From CAXYVC01 sp964292295 (lineage in GTDB: Bacteria > Acidobacteriota > Holophagae > Holophagales > Holophagaceae): DNA of 7,042 nt. The stretch covers positions 1 through 7,042 of the forward strand of contig CAXYVC010000132.1 of assembly GCA_964292295.1 (NCBI GenBank), written 5' to 3'. Both the position numbers and the translations under genes were made by a program. Within the stretch, counting starts at the first letter, position 1; every line of letters starts with the position of its first letter. Of the stretch, positions 1 through 4,446 are shown piece by piece. The notes beneath the pieces were generated by a model. That model saw only the letters and a list, made by a program, of their open reading frames with translations, was not told the DNA's origin and did not search any database.

Positions 1-32
1 CGCCCCCTGCCGCTCCGGGCTTGTCCAAGACC

Positions 33-98
33 GTAAATCGGGTTGCGCGCCATCGCGCCGACCCATGCGAACGCTCTGGTTCCGCGAACCCGATTTAC
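33..98. repeat. 12-bp inverted repeat, 42-bp spacer
   Basis: The arms at 33-44 (gtaaatcgggtt) and 87-98 (aacccgatttac) are exact reverse complements. The spacer (45-86) is GC-rich with several short CG palindromes. The repeat opens a stretch of 191 non-coding bases packed with potential hairpins. On a rolling-circle plasmid such DNA often serves as a single-strand origin or another structural element, but the sequence alone does not prove a role. Confidence 0.6.
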
Positions 99-110
99 TA
101 ACTATTTTCG

Positions 111-126
111 CTACGCCTTAGCGTAG
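111..126. repeat. Hairpin, 6-bp stem
   Basis: The arms ctacgc (111-116) and gcgtag (121-126) pair around the loop ctta. No T-run follows on either strand, so this is not an obvious terminator. It lies in the same hairpin cluster as the 33-98 and 144-167 repeats. Confidence 0.5.
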
Positions 127-143
127 AGTGGCTACCTTGGGTG

Positions 144-167
144 GCGGGGCCGCGTTTGCGACCCCGC
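144..167. repeat. GC-rich hairpin, 9 pairs with one mismatch
   Basis: Positions 144-153 pair with 158-167, with a single mismatch (150/161) and the loop gttt. No T-run follows. An 8-bp direct repeat, gagtggct, flanks it at 126-133 and 179-186. This is a strong DNA or single-strand structure in the non-coding block, consistent with an origin or leading-region element. Its role is inferred only. Confidence 0.5.
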
Positions 168-191
168 ATAGCCGCTTCGAGTGGCTCACAT

Positions 192-219
192 ACAAAAGCC
201 TCCGGCTTTGCCGGGGGCC
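192..219 (-). terminator. Rho-independent terminator of the secreted-protein operon
   Basis: Read on the minus strand, a 9-pair stem (198-206 with 210-218, one G-T wobble, loop of three) is followed by four T residues (194-197). It begins 4 bases past the stop codon of the gene at 223-1317, the expected place for an intrinsic terminator. Confidence 0.75.
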
Positions 220-222
220 TTC

Positions 223-1317
223 TTACCTATTTAATAATGGAAAAACAAGATTACCTTTGGGGTTGATATAAAAAACAAATTTGCTGAATTCTTGGATAGA
301 TGTGAAAAATGTTGGCACATTTTGTGGAGATGCGGATCTATAAGTATTCCCATTCTCTGGATCAAGCATCCACCAATCCATTTCTGGGTAGGCCTTGAGT
401 GCTGACTCGTCTGCAGTATTATTAGCATCTCTAGAAATTTTGTTTTGCATTGATTCAAGAGAATAAATGCGAGGAAATCTTTTACGTCCTTCTAAAACTC
501 CATCAGAACTACGAGCTAGAACTAGAATATCATTATTCATGGTCGGTTGAGCACACAAGACGGCCCAATCATAGCTGTCTGGGTCAGCGGTCGCTTTTTC
601 ATCCAAGCCTGGGATTACTCTAAAAATTTTTCCGAGGTTTCCGTTTGGTCGAATCTCTATAAAAGTTCCAATTCTACGGAACGCTAAAAAAACTTTGTCG
701 CCAACAGTTAAAAATGGTCGGTTAATAGTGCAGGACAGGAACCAAAAATAGTGTTCATTAAATACAAATTCTCCATTTTTTATCCATCCTAGCTGTTCGT
801 GCAATCCAAGATCAACGGCGCGTGTAATTTTTAATTCTTTTTTACTGTTGACTTTAGCTATCACAATCGGACAGGGAACTCCATTAATTTTGAACCATTT
901 TGAATTAGCATTGCAAACTAGTAGAAACGTATCTTCCGCAAGTGGATGTAGATAAAACCGTCTCCTTATGCCATTGCCTACCATGTTGTTATCTGTGTGC
1001 CAGGATGCAACATATTCCCAATTTTTGCCATCTTCTGATCTGCAAATACGCAACCTGTTTGATGAAGGATCGTCTTGGACCACCCAGAAATAATCCTGAG
1101 CAAACCTGTTATCTATGGTATTTGGTGGGACTTGTATCGTAATAGCCGCGGATTTGTCAGGGTTAAACACTTCGAAATAATTATGGTACGATAGTACAAC
1201 ATTTCTGTCTTTCCACGCCATTTCTGGTTGAATGGCGGGGTTTAGTTGGTGAAATTGCGCGAATAGAGTATTACTGACAACAAATAGCGTTAAAAATATA
1301 ATTGCCCTTTTAAACAT
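223..1317 (-). CDS. Secreted protein of unknown function with an Asp-box-like motif
   Basis: The product has 364 residues and I do not recognise its family. Residues 1-20 form a clear Sec signal peptide: MFKR, a hydrophobic core, then LFA before Q21, so it is probably exported and cleaved. The mature part is rich in aromatic and beta-type residues. SEDGKNW (94-100) resembles an Asp-box of sialidase-type beta-propellers, but only one copy is evident, so a propeller fold is a guess. A TTG six codons upstream keeps the frame open, but I chose the ATG because AGAAAGG sits just upstream and a signal peptide should begin at MFKR. It lies 11 bp after the cysteine-rich gene, whose stop codon touches this ribosome binding site, so the two are probably co-translated. 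The gene is far more AT-rich than the backbone (18 of 60 bases are G or C in 421-480), a sign of horizontal acquisition. Confidence 0.8.
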   Translation of the reverse strand: MFKRAIIFLTLFVVSNTLFAQFHQLNPAIQPEMAWKDRNVVLSYHNYFEVFNPDKSAAITIQVPPNTIDNRFAQDYFWVVQDDPSSNRLRICRSEDGKNWEYVASWHTDNNMVGNGIRRRFYLHPLAEDTFLLVCNANSKWFKINGVPCPIVIAKVNSKKELKITRAVDLGLHEQLGWIKNGEFVFNEHYFWFLSCTINRPFLTVGDKVFLAFRRIGTFIEIRPNGNLGKIFRVIPGLDEKATADPDSYDWAVLCAQPTMNNDILVLARSSDGVLEGRKRFPRIYSLESMQNKISRDANNTADESALKAYPEMDWWMLDPENGNTYRSASPQNVPTFFTSIQEFSKFVFYINPKGNLVFPLLNR

Positions 1318-1328
1318 GTTATGCCTTT

Positions 1329-1559
1329 CTAACAATATCTGTTATCCACTTGGCCAAGATCGGTACCATGTTTGCATCCTGTTCTATATCCATAAGCAAC
1401 ACAGTAATCACCGCAGCACCAAACCTCAAAAGTGCCCTGGTCACCGCAGCCATGTGGGGTACAAGCTTTCATAGGGAGTGGTAACATAAAACTAGTTGCA
1501 ACGATAATAGTTGGAAGGAAGCGCATCCAATTTTTGCACAATCTGTGTAATGAATTCAT
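1329..1559 (-). CDS. Small secreted cysteine-rich protein
   Basis: The product has 76 residues and I do not recognise it. A basic, hydrophobic N-terminus (about residues 1-32, with the core LPTIIVATSFMLPLP) looks like a signal peptide ending near MKA before a cysteine. The remaining 44 residues contain seven cysteines, including one adjacent pair, and many glycines and aromatics, as in a disulphide-stabilised exported peptide. The MKAC junction is a poor lipobox, so lipidation is doubtful. I chose the ATG at 1559 because AGAAAGG lies six bases upstream. The frame stays open to 1664, but that extension has no ribosome binding site and would bury the signal peptide. It is the first gene of the two-gene operon, downstream of the promoter at 1684-1711. 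It could be a bacteriocin-like peptide, an inhibitor or a partner of the next gene; none of these is shown. Confidence 0.65.
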   Translation of the reverse strand: MNSLHRLCKNWMRFLPTIIVATSFMLPLPMKACTPHGCGDQGTFEVWCCGDYCVAYGYRTGCKHGTDLGQVDNRYC

Positions 1560-1683
1560 TTTTAGCCTTTCTAAAGATGGCGCACTCGGCGCATTGGAAT
1601 GTGACCTTAAGCGTACCATGTTTATCCGGAATGTCAAAAAAGGTGGGTCGCACCGCTGTTTCATGAACTATAATAAATAAACA

Positions 1684-1711
1684 ATCATAAAAAGCTGTGC
1701 GAAGTTGTCAT
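1684..1711 (-). promoter_or_regulatory. Sigma-70-like promoter of the secreted operon
   Basis: On the minus strand ATGACA (1711-1706, five of six to TTGACA) and TATGAT (1689-1684, five of six to TATAAT) are separated by 16 bases. Transcription would start near 1677, leaving a leader of about 118 bases before the ATG at 1559. Position and quality fit the two minus-strand genes downstream. Confidence 0.6.
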
Positions 1712-1802
1712 TTTGCCAAATGGTGCAATTACTCACCGTGGTGGAATCGTGATGCCTACATTTTTAGTTGGATGCAGTGATGGGAACACTCAAAAAAGCA
1801 AA

Positions 1803-1827
1803 TAGCCCCGGAGGATTTCCGGGGCTA
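1803..1827 (-). terminator. Strong hairpin terminator between cassette and rep
   Basis: A perfect 10-bp stem (1803-1812 with 1818-1827) encloses a 5-base loop. On the minus strand it is followed by TTTGCTTTTTT, so it works best for minus-strand transcripts. On the plus strand only a weak tgatctta follows. It would stop transcription coming leftwards from the start of rep before it enters the secreted operon. A short antisense RNA to the rep leader ending here is possible but unproven. If a rep promoter lies further left, the hairpin could also attenuate rep. Confidence 0.65.
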
Positions 1828-1910
1828 TGATCTTAGGCACCAGGCCGGGACGAAGTGTTAGCGCACTCCGAACCATCAGGCCATTTCAGGAAACATCTCG
1901 GTAAACCAAA

Positions 1911-3578
1911 ATGCAGCCCATACGGCCTGGGGCAGTTCCAATTGTAGGGACGGTTCCAAAGGCAAACCAGAAAAATTTCGGTGGTCCTCGCCGACCGGAA
2001 AGCCAGTGCCCGCCTGAATCTAAGCTGGCATTGGCCTTGACGGGGGTCAGAAATCTTACCAACTCAGAAAAAATCCAGGGGGTTCCTCTTCCGGGCCTGG
2101 AAAAAGAGGCCCTCCCCCTGCATTCGAAACTGGATCGTGAGATCTATCGCGGCCAGCTCCAGAAGGAGATCGCCGGCAAGCTGGTGGGCGGAGATGCCGG
2201 CTCGCGGCGTGTGGGGCTGGTGGGCAACAGCCTGGTGGATACGGAAACGGGCGAAGTGCTAGACGCTGCTCCTGGTGAAAGCCCAGAGTTCTACATTTCG
2301 GCGATGCATGCCCTCGCAGCGGATCCCCGCTTCCGTTGGGTGGGCTTCCGCCAAGCTTCGGATAACCGTGGTGAAGCCGAGTCCGTGCCCTTGGGAGGAT
2401 CTTCCTGGGAGGTTTCGGACCGCGCCGATCCTTCCTACCAGGCTCGTCTCAAGAACCGCGCCCGCCGCGAGATTGCGAAGGCCCTCGATAGGGGATGGTC
2501 CCGCCTTTATGCGGCAAAAATCCTCGCTTCGCGTCGTTACAAAGAGCGCTTCGTCACGCTCACCGCGCCCACGCGGGATTACACGTCACGCCTAGAGGAA
2601 TGGGCCTTCCACAACAAGGCCCTCGAGGGTCTGCGGGAGACGGAGTTCTTCAAGGAGCGCGTCTGGGGCGGCGTCAAGAATCTCGAGGACCCCGGCACAG
2701 ACCGCCCCCACGTGCATTCGCACTCCATCTGGATTGCTTGCTACGTGCCCCAGGTGGCCCTGGCCTGGGAGTGGACCCGGTGCGCCCTCGAAGCCTTCGA
2801 AGAACAGGATGGTCAGCGGCCTTCGGATCCTCGCCAGGACTGGCTGGAGAAGGGCTGGACCCTGGATTTGGTGCTTCAGGCCGAGGACCAGGTGGCCACC
2901 TCCAAGAAGCGCATCAAGAAGGCCCGGAGCCTGAAGGAGCGCGAGATCTGGGAAGGGAAGCAGCAGGAAGCGGAGTTCTGGCTGGAGGCCATCCGGCGGG
3001 ATTGTTTCGTGGTGGACGTGCGTCTGGTGGGAAAGAACACCAGCCCGAGCACCATTGAGCGCGAAGAGGCCATCCAGGAGGTTTGTAAGTACGTCACCAA
3101 GACCACCGACTTGTTGCAGCGTCCCCAGCCCGATCTGCTGGGCCTTCTGTTGCCCCCAAGGTCTCCCAGGGTTTTTGACACATTCGGGGCTTGTAGGGGC
3201 ACCCAGGCGCAGGAAAACGCGATCTTGGACGCCATCCGGGCGGCTTCCGAAGGCGCGGGGAACCGCGCCGTTGCTTTACTTGATACAGCCGCAATAATTT
3301 CCGGCGCGGATTGTTCGGAGGAAGGTCCTGAGGGTGTGAATGGGGGTGTCGAAACCCCGCAAACGGCCGCGAACCCCCCACCGAAGAGGAAGCGTCCGCC
3401 CTCCTGGCGGAAGCTCATGGGGGTTTTGCCCCTCTCTGAATTCATTCGAGTGATGCGGCTTCGCGCCACGTCTAGCTCTGCGTTTGCCATGCGGCGACTC
3501 CAGGAGCGCGGCATCTGGGCATGGACGGTCGCGGAAGTGCTCGAGCTGGGGGAATGCCCGGATCCATTCACGGCGTGA
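1911..3578 (+). CDS. rep: Rolling-circle replication initiator (HUH endonuclease, pC194/pUB110-like)
   Basis: This 555-residue Rep would nick one strand at the plasmid's double-strand origin and join covalently to the 5' end to start rolling-circle replication. The motifs appear in the usual order: motif I RFVTLTAP (213-220), the metal-binding motif II HVHSH (267-271), and motif III E390-x3-Y394-VTK. The Glu-x3-Tyr spacing matches that described for pC194 RepA, where the tyrosine nicks and the glutamate helps terminate. About 120 residues, largely charged helix, separate motifs II and III. A Pro/Lys/Arg linker (about 488-498) precedes a C-terminal module (about 499-550). The protein is much longer than the roughly 230-330 residues usual for Gram-positive relatives. 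The start is uncertain: the ATG at 1911 has no good Shine-Dalgarno sequence (AGGAAA is too far away) and the first 70 or so codons are less GC-rich. The only downstream in-frame ATG candidate before the motifs is residue 131, also without a ribosome binding site. Confidence 0.85.
   Translation: MQPIRPGAVPIVGTVPKANQKNFGGPRRPESQCPPESKLALALTGVRNLTNSEKIQGVPLPGLEKEALPLHSKLDREIYRGQLQKEIAGKLVGGDAGSRRVGLVGNSLVDTETGEVLDAAPGESPEFYISAMHALAADPRFRWVGFRQASDNRGEAESVPLGGSSWEVSDRADPSYQARLKNRARREIAKALDRGWSRLYAAKILASRRYKERFVTLTAPTRDYTSRLEEWAFHNKALEGLRETEFFKERVWGGVKNLEDPGTDRPHVHSHSIWIACYVPQVALAWEWTRCALEAFEEQDGQRPSDPRQDWLEKGWTLDLVLQAEDQVATSKKRIKKARSLKEREIWEGKQQEAEFWLEAIRRDCFVVDVRLVGKNTSPSTIEREEAIQEVCKYVTKTTDLLQRPQPDLLGLLLPPRSPRVFDTFGACRGTQAQENAILDAIRAASEGAGNRAVALLDTAAIISGADCSEEGPEGVNGGVETPQTAANPPPKRKRPPSWRKLMGVLPLSEFIRVMRLRATSSSAFAMRRLQERGIWAWTVAEVLELGECPDPFTA
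3252..3300 (+). other. Candidate double-strand origin inside rep
   Basis: A perfect 7-bp GC stem (3252-3258 with 3263-3269, loop ggaa) is followed nine bases later by CTTGATA (3279-3285). CTTG/ATA is the established nick sequence of pC194/pUB110-class plasmids and phiX174, and the Rep encoded here carries that class's Glu-x3-Tyr site. The stretch 3270-3300 is an AT-rich island in a GC-rich gene and uses codons such as TTA and ATA (residues 454-464) that its neighbours avoid, suggesting selection on the DNA itself. The function is inferred; a 7-base match can occur by chance. Confidence 0.45.
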
Positions 3579-3657
3579 GTGGTGGAGGATCCGAGATTTC
3601 CTGAAAGCCCTTTCCTGGGATTGCTTCTGCATATGCCCGAGCTTGGAACCACCTGAG

Positions 3658-3692
3658 GACACATCTGCGCGGGACGCCGTGGGGCATGTGTC
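3658..3692. repeat. 7-bp inverted repeat downstream of rep
   Basis: The arms gacacat (3658-3664) and atgtgtc (3686-3692) enclose 21 GC-rich bases. It lies about 80 bp after the rep stop codon. No T-run follows, so it is not a classical terminator; it could reduce read-through into the toxin-antitoxin operon or have no role. The surrounding 3579-3828 spacer contains no convincing gene. Confidence 0.35.
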
Positions 3693-3786
3693 ATTGCAGG
3701 GTGGTAATCCAAATCGGAACAGGTTTCTTGAACTTCCTGTATCCCAGATGGGAGGTATGCGATGGCAACCGACACGAACTTGAAAT

Positions 3787-3802
3787 GCACCCAAAAAGGT
3801 GC
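3787..3802. promoter_or_regulatory. Candidate operator of the toxin-antitoxin operon
   Basis: The inverted repeat gcacc (3787-3791) / ggtgc (3798-3802), loop caaaaa, lies 26 bp before the antitoxin ATG. The heptamer cgaactt occurs at 3775-3781 and again at 3802-3808. Phd/YefM antitoxins usually repress their own operon by binding palindromes near the promoter, so the placement is right. I could not identify clear -35 and -10 boxes. Confidence 0.35.
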
Positions 3803-3828
3803 GAACTTTGGTGCTGAGGATGGCGACC

Positions 3829-4092
3829 ATGATTCCCCGACTCGTACCGATCACAGACATGAAGCGCCAGGCTGGGAGAGTGCTGGACGCATTGCGGGAG
3901 GACAGATCCCCCGTGGTCATCACGGAGCACGGGCGAGCCGCTGCGGTGCTTCTGGACGTGGCCAGCTACGAGGCCATGACGCGCCGCTACGAAATCCTGA
4001 AGGGCATCGAGGAGGGCGAAAGGGACCTCGCCGAGGGGCGGACCCTGAGTTGGGAGGAAGAGAAGGCGGAGCTGCGCAAATGGCGCCGTTGA
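3829..4092 (+). CDS. Phd/YefM-family antitoxin
   Basis: This 87-residue protein should bind and neutralise the toxin encoded next to it and repress their shared promoter. The N-terminal half has the family's DNA-binding and dimerisation pattern: VPITDMKRQAGRVLDAL, then PVVITEHGRAAAVLLDVASYEAM. The C-terminal half is charged and helical (EEGERDL, then EEEKAELRKWRR), as expected for the toxin-binding tail. I chose the ATG at 3829 because GAGGA (3816-3820) lies about nine bases upstream and the protein then begins like family members. In-frame starts at 3820 (ATG) and 3799 (GTG) are less well placed. Its end overlaps the toxin start by 13 bases, so translation is probably coupled. Confidence 0.85.
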   Translation: MIPRLVPITDMKRQAGRVLDALREDRSPVVITEHGRAAAVLLDVASYEAMTRRYEILKGIEEGERDLAEGRTLSWEEEKAELRKWRR

Positions 4093-4385
4093 AGATCCGC
4101 TTCACTCTTGCGGCAAGCCGGAACCTTAACGAGATCCTGGGTTTCATTGCCCAGGAGAATCCGGACGCGGCCGGAAAGCTTTCGGAGCGGGTCGAACAGG
4201 GGCTAGACCGCCTTTCGGTGTTTCCTGACTCCGGCCGTAAGATCCCCGAGGCCCCGGAGCGGCGGGAGCGGGAATTGGTGGTTCCTCCGTGTGTGCGGAT
4301 CTTCTACCGGGTGGAGGGGGAGAACCTAGTGGTGTTCTACGCGATGCGTGCGGAGCAGACTTTTCCGGAAGGGACGTGGGAGTAG
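4080..4385 (+). CDS. ParE/RelE-superfamily toxin
   Basis: This 101-residue protein fits the ParE/RelE fold: an N-terminal strand (KIRFTLAASRNLNEIL), a helical hairpin (FIAQENPDAAGKLSERVEQGLDRLSVFPDSGRKIPE), then beta strands (RELVVPPCVRIFYRV, NLVVFYAMR). The AA..NL..I..FIAQ.NP.AA and P..GR..PE patterns are closer to ParE-like members, which poison DNA gyrase, than to ribosome-dependent RelE, but the target cannot be decided here. The start ATG has GGAG (4068-4071) eight bases upstream. The frame is open further upstream, but that part is out of frame with the antitoxin and reads as a shadow. As the second gene of an overlapping operon it would act in plasmid maintenance by killing or arresting cells that lose the plasmid. 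The usual basic C-terminal tail is replaced by an acidic one (TFPEGTWE). Confidence 0.85.
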   Translation: MAPLKIRFTLAASRNLNEILGFIAQENPDAAGKLSERVEQGLDRLSVFPDSGRKIPEAPERRERELVVPPCVRIFYRVEGENLVVFYAMRAEQTFPEGTWE

Positions 4386-4411
4386 GGGCCAAGGCTTGGG
4401 TGTTCCAAGAA

Positions 4412-4440
4412 GTGCGGTCACCCTGCCCAGGGGAGCGCAC
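4412..4440. repeat. Hairpin between convergent toxin and relaxase genes
   Basis: An outer pair, gtgcg (4412-4416) with cgcac (4436-4440), encloses an inner stem, ccctg (4421-4425) with caggg (4428-4432). It sits in the 61-bp gap between two convergent stop codons. No T-run is present, so a terminator role is possible but weakly supported. Confidence 0.35.
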
Positions 4441-4446
4441 TCGAAC

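Larger units (their letters stand above)
1560..1910. other. Non-coding spacer between the secreted pair and rep
   Basis: This 351-bp stretch has no convincing gene. It carries the minus-strand promoter at 1684-1711, a 5' leader of about 118 bases for the secreted operon, and the hairpin terminator at 1803-1827. A promoter for rep must lie here or enter from outside, but I see no convincing plus-strand -35/-10 pair. Composition moves from AT-rich near 1690 towards the GC-rich backbone. Confidence 0.6.

Noticed and set aside
1560..1664. Upstream extension of the cysteine-rich gene
   Set aside because: There is no ribosome binding site at 1664, and the extension would place the signal peptide in mid-protein.
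2495..3058. 187-codon frame overlapping rep on the same strand
   Set aside because: Its Arg/Gly/Pro-rich translation is typical of a shifted frame. The rep frame carries the HUH motifs here, unlike the case at 5085-5741.
2876..3790. 304-codon open frame on the minus strand
   Set aside because: It is antisense to rep, which has clear HUH motifs. The translation has no recognisable domain, and long antisense frames are common in GC-rich DNA.
3762..4079. Upstream extension of the toxin frame
   Set aside because: It overlaps the well-supported antitoxin in another frame and translates to His/Gly/Arg-rich sequence. The ATG at 4080 has a good ribosome binding site.
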